Of a stretch of 64,000 nucleotides of DNA, positions 1 through 11,459 are shown piece after piece. This stretch comes from Punica granatum. Its lineage: Eukaryota; Streptophyta; Magnoliopsida; Myrtales; Lythraceae. The position numbers were made by a program, and so were the translations under genes. Below the pieces are notes generated by a model. That model was not told where the DNA came from. It was given only the letters and a program-made list of their open reading frames with translations, and did no database searches. How positions within the stretch are numbered: the first letter of the stretch is position 1; each line of letters opens with the position of its first letter. The stretch is taken from positions 31,745,122-31,809,121 of the forward strand of contig NC_045129.1 in assembly GCF_007655135.1 (NCBI RefSeq). The letters run 5' to 3'.

Positions 1-1940
1 GTGTACTTTCTTTTATAAATTGATACAATATGTGAAACAAATTTTTTAACCTTATAGCACATAATATAAACGGGTTGCAATGGTTGAACCCGTTTAAACA
101 CGATTATTTATCGTATCTAAACGGATTTGATCGGTTTAGACACAAAATACATTTAGTCTTAACTCAAACCCACTTAACTGCGTATCGTATTCATGTCGTG
201 TTCTCATATCGTGTTAAATACTGTCGATCCTACTTATGTTTGTACATTGTTCATATGGATTGTAAGAATTAGTTAACCCAGACCAGGATAACCTTTCTTA
301 CAGAAATAAAGAAAAAGAATATCGTACAGCTCCCAAAGTTGATTGTATTATGAATACATGATACATTGCATTTGAACTCTCTTCGACTTGTTTGCAATCA
401 TTTCGTTTCACATCTTCCTGAAACATGCATATTGCAAAAACTTCCCGGATATGCTTCGGGATGGACCGCAAGAGCTGCAGGTGCGGCTGCCCTCCTCTAA
501 AATTTCAACGTTCTAAGAAAATCTATATACTGTTTCTCAAATTTGGATGAAATTTCTTATATATCCGGTTTTATAACTCGAAAAATGATCTTCCTATTTA
601 TCAATTCAAGGATCTCACTCCCATCAAATTTACCATTTGTTTGTTAACAAAAATAAATTTAACTTAACTTAACTTTTTTTTCAATTCAACAACACAATCA
701 TTATTTTTAATTTTTTTTTAAATTCTCTCTCATATTTTTTCTATTATTACAATTAATTTTATAATACTAAATTTTCTCAATTATTCAACACTTTTTCCTC
801 AATTCAACAATACAATCATTACATTTTTTATATTCTTTTTCAAATTCTCTCACGTACATTTCCCAACCACTTTTGTCTTTATCTCCTCGAATTAAACTAA
901 ATCAAATTAAATCAAACTTCGTCGTCAAACGTTATGTTAATTTGCATCTGTTCCTGGACAAGCATATTTAACTCTTGGAAGAAAGAGCGATTTCCACTTC
1001 TATTCTCTTTTTGCCTGGGTCCTTATATTGTGCTCTTTTAAAAAAAAAAACAAAAGAAGCTCATGGGTATAATATAATGAAATAGAGATTTTAATTTATA
1101 CTAAATATAAAGGTACGAAGCTCACCAGGTGTTTCTCCACATCTCACTTCCAAAACTACCCTTATAATTTTATTGATATTCCTTAAATATTCTTCTAATA
1201 TTATAGAACTTACTTAAATGCCCTTTAGCCGCTTAACATTAATTATAACACATAATGCCCTATAACCACTACCTTCCATATATAAACGCTTCTTCCCTCA
1301 CTTTTAGGGTCAGGACCATATTTTTTTTTTTAAATATTGGGAGAAACATAATAACCATGAAAGACACAAGAGCCAAGAAACATCAATGCCAATCACAACT
1401 ACACCTTTTTGTCCTTGACGATAAATGAAAATTAACTTATTTTTTGTTAAAGTAAAATTATTAATGGATAATAATAAAGATAAAACGATTTTATGAAAAA
1501 GAAATAATAAAAAGTCAAGACATTTCGAATTGTTCGTTGACATGGATAAAGTCAGGGAAAACCTGTTCACACTATTTTCATATATGAGATAAGAGGCACA
1601 ATCTTTCATTGCATTTCTGCCAATAATTGCCATAACGACAAAAGATACTGCCACATTTGGGGTTAAGTTCGTGTTTAGCACAAGGCTTGCCTCTTCAACT
1701 TTTTCGTGCCATTGAAGTTTCGCAATATGGAGACTAGGTAGTGTTATGCTTGGAGCCCTGCCCACATATAATAGAGGTAACCAATATATATAGATTGCAT
1801 GGATAAAGTAATACAAAGTATGCTCTTTTCCCCTTCTTCGTTCTCTTGATTTCCTTTTTCCAGGAGTCCCTAACTCTATCTTTTCCATTTCACCATGCAT
1901 ATTTATACCTGACATAATTTTTTCGAATATTTTCTTTATA
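1..1940. other. AT-rich intergenic DNA, no gene seen
   Basis: No exon-like stretch is convincing here. Around 640-930 there are T-rich blocks repeating the phrase CAATTCAACAACACAATCAT and weaker versions, which also occur in the MITE at 13648-13951, so this is probably a decayed copy of that family. A long minus-strand open frame at 1310-2038 is low-complexity (Ile/Tyr and Leu/Ser runs) and is not treated as a gene. Confidence 0.5.
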
Positions 1941-1945
1941 TGGCA

Positions 1946-2070
1946 ATCAAATTTCCTTCGAAAATAATTGCTCTTCGATATCCTCCAATTCTGTACATAT
2001 ACATATATATATATATATATATATATTACACATATCAAATTTCCTTCGAAAATAATTGCTCTTCGATATC
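1946..2070. repeat. 36-bp direct repeat flanking a (TA)n microsatellite
   Basis: A 36-base block starting TCAAATTTCCTTCG and ending CTTCGATATC occurs at 1947-1982 and again, identically, at 2035-2070. The 52 bases between contain an alternating AT tract. Perfect identity in such AT-rich sequence implies a recent local duplication. Confidence 0.85.
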
Positions 2071-2620
2071 AACTTGCCTATTCAAAAATTAATTTTAATA
2101 ATGGTGTTTCTTGTTTTTGCATAATATATAATTTTGTTTCAATTTATGTTAATATTGTACTAGACCTCGATATGCTTAAATTTATTAAATAGTTTATTAG
2201 GCAACCTTAATATATCTATTATCAATCCATAGCTATTAATTATTCTACAGAAAGCGCCTTTTCATGTATTTTTTTACATGTAAAGTGACTAATCGATTGC
2301 CAATTGTGGCGGATGGATTCCTAGAAGACACTACAAAAGTAGGCCTGTGTTTGGCTAATCCTTTCTCGCCACCAAAACCGCCCCCAACCCCACAAATCCT
2401 AGGCTACATTTGATTCGCTAGAATGAAATTAATATAGAATATAATAGACATAGATTATAATAAATATGGAATATAATAGAAATTCTGATCAAATTCATTT
2501 TATTTGGTTGGATGGAATAGAAAAATGGCAAAAATCGAGAATATATCATAAACAAAATAAAGACATATATACCCCTCAATTATTAAAATAATATATTAAA
2601 TTGAAAATAAAAGGCCGGTT

Positions 2621-2655
2621 ACTGTTCATCTTCTTCGTCGAAGAAGATGAATAGT
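2621..2655. repeat. Near-perfect hairpin at the edge of the GC-rich island
   Basis: ACTGTTCATCTTCTTCG, one spacer base, then its inverted complement with a single mismatch: a 17-bp stem with essentially no loop. Confidence 0.8.
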
Positions 2656-2784
2656 GCCCACATCCCATGGCTACGGGGAGCTGGCTTTGGCTCCAGAGCT
2701 AGGCCCCTGAGCCATCTAGGGCTCACGAGCCCCACGGCGGGTTTGCATTGGCTCGCAAACCTAGCCCGGGGGTCGCGAGCCCAT

Positions 2785-2828
2785 GATCTCGACGAACCCA
2801 AGCTCGGGAGCTTGGGTTCGTCGAGATC
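2785..2828. repeat. Perfect 21-bp inverted repeat with 2-base loop
   Basis: The arm at 2785-2805 (beginning GATCTCGACGAACCC) is followed by GG and then its exact reverse complement at 2808-2828, giving a 44-base palindrome in GC-rich DNA. Confidence 0.9.
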
Positions 2829-2916
2829 TCTAGCTTGTGCGGTGGAGTGGTTGGTTCGTGGTTGATGTTCGTGCGAAGGTTCGTGGTCGAGGTTTGTGCG
2901 GTGGCTCGTACGGAGA

Positions 2917-3004
2917 TTCGTCGAGACCTCTGACTTGCGAGCCATGGGTTTGTGCGGCGGTTCATCGAGACCTCTGGCTTGCGAGCCATGGGTTCGTGCG
3001 GAGG
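2917..3004. repeat. 44-bp tandem repeat, two copies plus partial
   Basis: Units at 2917-2960 and 2961-3004 begin TTCGTCGAG or TTCATCGAG and share ACCTCTG-CTTGCGAGCC in the middle; a third unit begins at 3005. These repeats create the long overlapping open frames on both strands here, so those frames should not be taken as genes. Confidence 0.85.
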
Positions 3005-3300
3005 TTCGTCGAGGACGAGCGATGGTGCGGGCGGCGGAAATTGGGGGTTTCTGCAAGATGGCATGCGATTGTAATAAGTCAGGAAAGTTGATAGTATTTT
3101 TGGGTTTTCATGTCATTTTCGGATGGAGAATACCCATTTCAGACATTCATGGGAGACACATGTTTTCCTGATGCAATCCGGATAACTATTCGGACCCGGA
3201 ATAGCTATTATGCATTCCCTTGAACCAAACGTCGGAATACCTATTACGTACGGAGTAGGTATTATGTTCCCTACCAAAATCTGTAAACCAAACATGCCCT

Positions 3301-5959
3301 AAATGCTATAACGTTGAGCCAAGGGCAAACATCCTACCTCGCCCCTGACCCTGCCCTGCCCCAACAGATTGATTTGGCCGTCGCCGCCTCCATCATGCAT
3401 CCACTTTTTCTCTTCTACCACTCTCCACATATGGCGGTCCTGTTATGCCAGGTTAGTTGAGATTCCCATTTCCATTGTAGAAGATGGGATGAGACGGCCA
3501 AAACGACGTTACCGAAAAAGAAAATGGAAGGCAAACTGAATTTTAAGTACTATAGAATGATGCTTCTCTAAAAGATTATATATATAGATATATATATATA
3601 TATATATAATCACTTTGTTCACTTTCTCATTATTCCACAATTTTCGTATTTCAATTCGGTTTTATGCCTTAATGAATTGCAACATAAACATAAAACGTTT
3701 TAATAGATTTTTAATTCTTGAATTATTCTAATTCATAATGACATGGTGATTGAGAAAGAACAAACAAAACAGTTATAAGTAACCATAGTTATCGCAATAC
3801 ACGAAATTATTGTGACGGCGTTTGATATTACTACAAAATAATAACTATATCAATTGAATACTATGTATTTGAATGGAAGGAAATACTTGGAAGGAAACGG
3901 TGGAGGGAAGATTATTATTTTTCCAAATTCTTCAGTTCAATTTGAAAAAATATTTGCATAATTCAAGATAGAGTAAATTACAACTAAAATAATAAAGTTT
4001 GTTTTTAATTTTTATAAAGAGAATTTTCTTCTTTCTGGGACCATGAACATCCCCTGCAAACCCATAGATTTAGGTTGGTCCATGTGCATGCATATCTGTG
4101 GGCGGCCTCAGTAATAACTAAGTGAACAATAGGGGATTCGAACCTACTCTTTTTGAACTACTCACAAAGTTCATTTCCTTTACTTGAACACTTTTGAGTA
4201 TAGTTTCATATTTGTTTCAATTCTATCCCAAGCCTATCATACTATTGATTTTTATGATTTTTCAAAGATGTGGCATTTATTTTTGTGTATTCTAGCAGAT
4301 GTGACATTGCCATATCATCAAACCAAAATATTAAAAAATATAATAAAAATATTAAAAATAAAGAAAATAATTTTAAAACAAGAATTAAGCATGCAACCAA
4401 CTCATCCGAAGTTAAGGCCTTGCCAAGGGTGGGGGCCACGCCTGTCGCTTCCACCCCAAGGATGAGTTCACTGGCGAGCTCAAAAGGTTTCGACAACCCC
4501 GTCCCAAGTGGTGGGGTGGCACTCTCGAGGCCCTCATCCCAACAATTTAATTTGGACTTGGATCCAAGTCTTGGGATAAATTGCAGGGGTAGCGTTTGTC
4601 GTCGAGGCCAGTACCCTTGTGAGACTCAGTTTAGGAGGGTTCATTATTTCTCTTAACTTTTTCTTCATTTTTTTTACATATTTCTTATTATTTTTAATTT
4701 TTTAAATATTTTGATGACACACATAAATATTATAAAAGTGAGGGTATGATTGATTTGAGATGATATTAAAAGTTCATGCTTTTCCGGTTAAAAAAAGTAG
4801 TTCGTAATTATAGAAATGATTACCTTTTAATAAATTTTAAAACGATAAGAAAAATATAAAACATATCTATATGAATTAGTTAATATACATATATAAAAAA
4901 TATAACTAATGTCTCATTATATAGAACAATAACAATTCTTACCCACGAAAGAAGGTTACATAAATTGAAAAAATGATATTATATAGAATAATAATAATCT
5001 TTATCAAGATAGAAGATTCTACTAATTTGAAACTAATATAAAAGAATAAAAATATATAAAATAATATAATTAGATATAATCTATATATAACTAGAATTTA
5101 CTTGGTTGCAAAGTAAATGAGATTAGGTGCATAATAAATGCTTTAAAGAAAATTTAAAAAATAAGAAAAAAGAAAATTAGAAAATAAAGATAATAATTAA
5201 ATTTTTTTCATAAACGAAATTAATGTATATGAATCTCCTACTTGCTACAAATAATAACTAAATGAAAATTAAAAAGAATATGGAAAAAAATTAATGAACG
5301 GAGAATAATAATTAAAAATATTTAAATAATGCAATTAAAGGTACCTAAATCTTTTTCTCAATACAATTAAGAGAAAATTTTTGTTGTAATTTCTTAATTA
5401 TATATAAATTATACATGTATATAAACAATTAATTTAACGCGACACTATAAAAATTGAGCATAACTTATAGAAATTAATATAAAATTTTTGATATTGTTAC
5501 GAATTAATGAAGCATATATATAGTTTATCATAAAAGCTAAACATGTATATGTACAAGCATATTGAAAAGTAAATTTGACTTGTTAAAAATAATAATCATG
5601 AACCATACAAATGATTACCTTTTAATAAATTCTATAACATTAAGAAATATATGTAAAAAATAGATATAATATACATATATAACCCTAAAACAATAACAAT
5701 TCTTATCCACGTAGGAAGATTATATAAATTAAATAATTAAAAAATAATATTATATAGAATAATAACAATCTTTATCCAGAAGAAAGATTCCATAAATTTG
5801 AAAATAATATAAGTACATATAACACAAACTAAGACTGTGAAAGAAATTAAATAAATTTATAAGACATAATAAGAACATTGATTATAAAATTATAATTGAA
5901 TTATTCAAAAGCATTCATGCAACTCTATTGAAAATTAATTGTTGTAAACTTTTATTTTC

Positions 5960-5985
<26 letters not shown>
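3301..5985. other. AT-rich intergenic DNA with a diverged internal duplication
   Basis: Holds a (TA)n tract near 3570-3610, a GC-richer patch at 4390-4640 that I do not recognise, and a diverged direct duplication: 4795-5045 and 5595-5815 share phrases such as ATGATTACCTTTTAATAAAT and CAATAACAATTCTTA in the same order. No supported gene. Confidence 0.5.
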
Positions 5986-5994
<9 letters not shown>

Positions 5995-6338
5995 GGAGTT
6001 TTAACCTAAAATGGCTCATGGTTTATCCGTTTTGTCAAATCTATCGTATGTTTTTTTTGTCAAATCTATCCTATGGTTTACTTTTTGCATCAAATCTATT
6101 CCGGCGTTATCTTTTCCATCCACATCTAACGGCCGTGCTGACGTGGCACGTTGAGAGATAGTGGACCACACTTGCCACGTGGGCGCCACGTCAGCACAAT
6201 CGTTAGATGTCGACGGAAAAAATAACGCCGGGATAGATTTGATGCAAAAAGTAAACCATGTGATAGATTTGACAAAAAAAAATATATGATAGATTTGACA
6301 AAACGGGTAAACCATGGGCCATTTTAAGTAAATTCCCC
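5995..6338. mobile_element. Foldback MITE inserted in a (TAA)n microsatellite
   Basis: The two halves are inverted complements over ~150 bases: the left arm starts GGAGTTTTAACCTAAAATGG and the right arm, reversed, starts GGGGAATTTACTTAAAATGG. Both arms contain three spaced copies of a TTTGTCAAATCTAT-like phrase, and they meet around a GC-richer centre with ACGTGGCA and TGACGTGG. (TAA)n lies immediately on both sides (5961-5994 and 6339-6362), so a 9-bp duplication TAATAATAA is compatible with a Mutator-type MITE but cannot be proved inside a microsatellite. Confidence 0.8.
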
Positions 6339-7009
6339 TAATAATAATAATAATAATAATAACACTAGTAAGTGATTAATATATAAAACTGTGATAATTA
6401 CTATTCGTACAAAATATAAATATATAAATATAAACTCGTGCAACGCACGAGATTGAACCCTAATTTATAGTGAAACTAACTACGTTTTGTAAAAGTGTCT
6501 TCAATAAATGCAATTAATATTTAAAATTATTATTATTATTATTATTCATATTCATTTATATATAACACAATTGACTTTCCAAGAAAAAATAAATATATTT
6601 TAAGTAATGTGATTGAAAAATATTAATAAATGATATTGAATTTCAAAATTATCAACGATAATATAATTTTAAAATAATGAAATACTAATAAGAAAATGCA
6701 ATATTCTTTTAATTAGAAAGTAAACGATGGACCGTTAGAGTTACGAAAAAATTATAATTTTATGAAGATAGCACAAAGTATAAAAAAATAAAATTTATGA
6801 ATAAACTGTATCAAACTTTCAATTTTATTGAAATGGTATTTTCAAATTATACATAAAATTGATGATCATGTTAGAATATAATAATAATATTGTATTCTGA
6901 TATTATAAATGATCAATTACGATTTTAGATAAGTAAAGAAACTCGTGCAACACATGGATAGTGGAGTAGTGGTATCATAGTTAGTAATGACGATTAACGA
7001 AAACACACT
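6339..7009. other. AT-rich intergenic DNA with a Helitron-like 3' end
   Basis: At 6435-6451 CTCGTGCAACGCACGAG forms a perfect 7-bp stem. Eight bases later comes CTAA followed by T (6460-6464), the arrangement of a Helitron 3' terminus (hairpin, CTRR, then T). A related phrase recurs at ~6945. No 5' end was identified and no gene is seen. Confidence 0.4.
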
Positions 7010-9290
7010 CAATTCCAGTATATAATTCACTAGATGGCTTACTCCATAGAAGTCATGCCACGAATTGAAAATTTTGATGAGAGTGACTGGAAAATCGTGT
7101 AAAACGTTCTAAATTTTTCATACTGAATTTTTCTAATCTTTAATTTTTTGGAAGGTGTTAGGGGGGCCTTGATTCTACTTAAATGGCAACGGGAGGTTGT
7201 TGGGCTGCCCTTATATAAGGGAGGTCCATGGTCACTTTGTATACAACGGGCGCATAAGAGCCCTATGATCCGGCATGCACTCCTTGGAAGCTTGGAGTAC
7301 TGGGCTCACCTGTACCCGGGCTCATGATATCTTTCCCTTGTTTGGTAATCACCAGGCTGGCGTATCCTGTCCAGGAGTTCAGATTTTATTCCATTTATGG
7401 CCTGAAAGTTTTGGTAATGTTAAAGTGGTCCTTATCTTTTGTAAATATGGTAAGTAAACCCCTACTCTCTTCCATTTAAACCACATTCCCCCCTGCAACC
7501 TCACCTCACCTCGACAACAGCCCTCTCTCTTTCTCTCTATCTCAGCTCTGCATAGCTGCTGCTTGACGAGCATGTTGATCCGTTTTTGACCAACTAACTG
7601 ATCTTTGATCCCTCCAGACTGTCCATCTCTTGATACTTGATGATCTTCTCTTTCATTGGGGTGAGTAGACACATATTGTATTAAATTTTACTCTTAGGTT
7701 GCGGAAAGCTAGGTAACAATCTTGCAATTTTTTGACCCGAATGTCAGAATTTGATCAAGTTGAGGATCCAACATATTGCATTTATAAATCATAGATAACG
7801 GATCGATCAACATATACCTGATTCATATCGTATTATTCGATATTATGCACTCTAATAACTGATGTAAGTCTTCTTCGCAGGTGGGATGATTCCTGATCCG
7901 GTCAGGGTGCCTTCAGGGAGGGTAATTAATTTTTTTTTTATATTTTTCATCCATATTATATATATATATATATATATAAAATATATCTAACTCCTCCCCA
8001 ATTCATCCCTGAAAATTTTGTTAACACTCTCAAAGCGTTTCAATCTTTTACCCCAGAAGGATGCTGACCATGATGTTCAATTGAATTATTCCGGGCAAAG
8101 TAACCGGTCGATATGTGTGTCAACGGCAACTGGACCGCCATCCAGTATCATCTCGTGCCGCCACCTTGATTGATCTAGCGGTATTATGATATATGAGGTG
8201 ATCCCACTCAATTTTTTTTTATAACTGCTTGATTTCTTACCATATTAAATTTTTGTTCTATATCGTTTGTTATCCTTTAACTAAGAAGCAATCAGAATAT
8301 CATTGTTAGTTTGGAGTAGATAAATGAATTTTGGCGTATATGTTTATTTCTCCCTCATTATGCAGGAGGAACTCGATATAAAGACCCTCATTGAAGCGAT
8401 CATATTTTGGCCACATAGGCAGAGGGAATAAACATGAACTAGCATGCTATATACGTCGTTGGCCAAATCCAACAGGGCAGGTTATTTGACGTGAGAGTTG
8501 TAGAACTATGGGTAGCGGCTACCCTGCTAGTGTAAACTAGTCCTCATTATCTATATTTTGAGTTTGTAAGACTATGATAATGATGGAACAATCCATTCAT
8601 ACATGGGTGACTGATGGAAGAAAAAGAGAGAAAACATTACAAATTGGTTAATTAATGGAGAAGGAAGCATATGAATTTGGGGGTTTAGTCGTTATCCAAA
8701 TGCGATGCTATCTCTCATTTGCTTCCATTAATCACTCACATTTGAATGAAATCACCTGTTTTCTTTAGTCATTTCTTAGAAAAACATCGTCTAGTTTCGA
8801 TTGTTCTCTCGTATGACTCGACCCTCTATGTGACTTCGTTTGGTTTCATCCAAGATTGTTTTGTCTCTTACTCTTACTCCACTGCAATTGGAAATCGATA
8901 GCATTAAAGATTGTGAATGTGATTATAATAGCATTGATGTCGCCACTAGGGAAATTATAACAAAAACGAAACGAAAAGAATCTTCGGCTTGACAAGAGAT
9001 GTTTCTTTAATACGCCATGCGCTCTAATTACATCAAATCATTCATGTTTGTGAATAAGCTTTTGAAGCTGGCTAAGTTAATTAAGAGGACAACAAGAGGG
9101 GTTATAGTCGAATTATTCCTAATTCAACCTGAATTATACGAAGATTGTGGACCATATGTAATGAAGTCTCGAAAAAGTATTAAATTTGATCGCTCTAAAA
9201 AGCATGATCTATATAGATATTGATCTTCATAAATCCATGAATTTCAATAACTAATTAATATTCACATCCAAACAATGCGGATTGAGCTGA
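7010..9290. repeat. Duplicated unrecognised locus, copy A
   Basis: Matches 11460-13560 in the same order along its length, starting around GAAGTCATGC (7050) and continuing through GGAAGGTGTT (7153), a TGTTGGGCTGCCC segment, a CCTGAAAGTTTTGGTAAT segment, and blocks ending GATATATGAGGTGA and beginning GCAGGAGGA. Several conserved blocks are bounded by splice-like AG and GT, as though this were a transcribed, spliced locus. The best conserved coding-like block contains S-I-C-V-S-T-A-T (~8115), but the frame is interrupted in this copy. I do not recognise the product; a non-coding transcript or pseudogene pair is possible. Confidence 0.55.
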
Positions 9291-11459
9291 GAATCTATAT
9301 AAAACACTAAAAGCAGAGTCAAAGCATCGAGAAGTGCCACGTAGAACGAAGGAGGCTTCTCTTTACGTGACCCTTTATCTAACCGCCAATAGTTATGTCA
9401 CAAGTGACACTATATTATGTTGAGACGTCGTTTCATGAGGCCGAAATTATTTGCAATCACGGAATTAATATAATAAATCTATTATATTGTTTATATTTTG
9501 CTGGGTAGTTTACATTTTGCTTGAGATACTTCCACGAAAATATATTGGTTGAGGCACTGATGAAAATATTAAATTTCTAAGAAAATGTATAATATTAGTC
9601 AATCAGAATATTTAATATAAACAGTAATAAAGATTAAAAAAATATATTTTTATAGAGTTATAAAAATATTTTTATTGATTATCGCAACCAATCTAGTCCG
9701 TGCATATTTGTATAGTTTAGTTTGACTGCATCGTAATTACTTCAGACCATTCAATGAATGCGTAATAAAGCTTATGAAGCTAGCCATGTTAAGAGGATAA
9801 TAAACGGGCTCAGTCAAGTTATTCTTTATTCAACCCGAATTATGCAAGATTATGGAATACTGTAAATAATGACGTCCCGAGATAATATTTTTTTATGATA
9901 ACTCTAAAAGCATGATTCATACTTATTGATCTTCATGAATCCATATATTGTATATGGATTTAAGTATTGTCTTAAAAAATAAGTAATGAATGTCTTGAAT
10001 ATTGATAACACTTAAATTGAAGTAGCTGTCTTCTAGAAACAATCAAGTTGTTTATTATCTTTTATTCTATAACATCTCATGTTCTGTATGTTTCGTAAGT
10101 CGTTTCGAAACATGTACTGACTTCCGAGCTATACTTCATTGCATTATTTATCTCATAGAAGAAATTAATATAATTTATTAAAGGAAAAACTATACTTTGG
10201 TCCTGTAGATTTGGTTCTTTTTCTATTTTAGTCTTTCCTATTTTTTTCTTCATTTACATCCTACATCTTTTGAATGCTTTCATGTTTTATCTTTTTCCAT
10301 TTTTTTTTAAGTTTTCATCCAATGACTTTAATTACTTCTGTTAACATCCTTTAATCAATCTTTTTATTAGAAAAAAATTTCATGTTAATTCCTTAGGCGT
10401 TACACGGTATTTCTATTATCCTATTCTTTTCAATTTTATCTCAATTTTATACGTTTTGTTCTCTTTAGTTCTGGGGCTGAATTTTCTATTAACAACCAAA
10501 AATTATGTTTTGAACTTACACGAGACATCGGGTACAAGGAGCCTTGACCAGATTGATGTTAGTTGAGAGGGAGAGGCAGCAGCAGGGGCCAACACCGGCC
10601 ACCGTCGCTTTGGGGTCGTTGGAGTCCACCACTATATATAGCAGGGGCCAACACGCCGGCCAAAATTGATATTTATATAGTGGAGTCAAGTCTAGATGAT
10701 GTTCTTGGATTGGCACGGGAAGAATTGGGTGGAATTGGGACGAACCTTGGTATTTAATTTAAGAAGGGTGTCGAGCAAGGCAAAGGAAGGGTCGAATCAT
10801 AAAAGAAAAGAAGAGCTAAATAGCATACTTTACATAGAAGATTGAAAATTCTATGTATATATATATAGAAGATATGTCCTAATTTTTCCCGGCTTCAAGG
10901 AGAGCCACTGCCTCACGTAAATCGAAATGTGGTTGAGCTTTAACCAAGCTAGGAAAATTTCACTGCAAGTAAAAGTCTCTGAATTATATTCTAATTTTTG
11001 TGATTCCATTCGTATGAAGATTTTCTATCATTTAAAAGGTATGCGCTACACCCTCCGATTCGGCTCTTCCGAATCAGTGAGGAGTGGCAATTTTGTAATT
11101 ATCATGAAAATCTGGGACAGTTATATCATGCGAGTGGGTCGGAGGATATCCCTCCAAAACTTGTCGGAGGAAATATATATTCCCCATTTAAAATTGTAAC
11201 CCTTTAACAACATTGGCGTCATTTATTATGTGCCTAATAAGTATGTAGGGCACCAAAAGTCTTGGTATTTTATCTGCACGTAGTGCGGGCACACTTTTAG
11301 TATCAATGCCGGAAGATAATTAACATGAGTGTTTTCATTGATAATCATTTAATTAGCACAATTGTCTTAATGTTTTAATTCTATAACTGCCGTACAACGT
11401 CGTCATATTCACTAATGATGTAGGAAACACTTATTCGAAATATATATATATTTAAGAAA
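9291..11459. other. Intergenic DNA between the duplicated loci
   Basis: 9292-9450 begins TCTATATAAAACACTAAAAG and resembles 20729-20880, a dispersed repeat with a Helitron-like 5' start. 9770-9900 repeats the tail of copy A (phrases near GTTAAGAGG and CAACCCGAATTAT). 10190-10420 is a T-rich MITE-type remnant containing ACTTTGGTCCTGTAG. A GC patch at 10560-10660 has no recognised coding content. Confidence 0.4.

Larger units (their letters stand above)
2391..3300. mobile_element. MITE-like element with a GC-rich interior
   Basis: The left edge reads TAGGCTACATTTGATTCGC; the right edge, read on the minus strand, is AGGGCATGTTTGGTTTAC. This is an imperfect inverted match typical of the plant MITE ends seen elsewhere in this window. 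The outer ~200 bases are AT-rich, whereas 2619-3060 is strikingly GC-rich and built from short inverted and tandem repeats. Nested MITE sequence appears at 3160-3300, where two phrases ending CCAAAC recur. Boundaries are approximate and no target duplication was identified. The interior could be captured genomic DNA, but its open frames look like repeat artefacts rather than a gene. Confidence 0.4.

Noticed and set aside
1310..2038. 242-codon minus-strand open frame
   Set aside because: Low-complexity Ile/Tyr and Leu/Ser composition, crosses a (TA)n tract and the 36-bp duplication, with no family motif.
2619..3091. Several overlapping open frames on both strands in the GC-rich island
   Set aside because: They arise from 44-bp tandem repeats and hairpins; all frames stay open because of the repeat composition.
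4040..4150. Possible second tRNA-derived SINE (minus-strand AGGTTCGAATCCCC)
   Set aside because: Box B is good but no box A at the right distance and no tail, so a chance match cannot be excluded.
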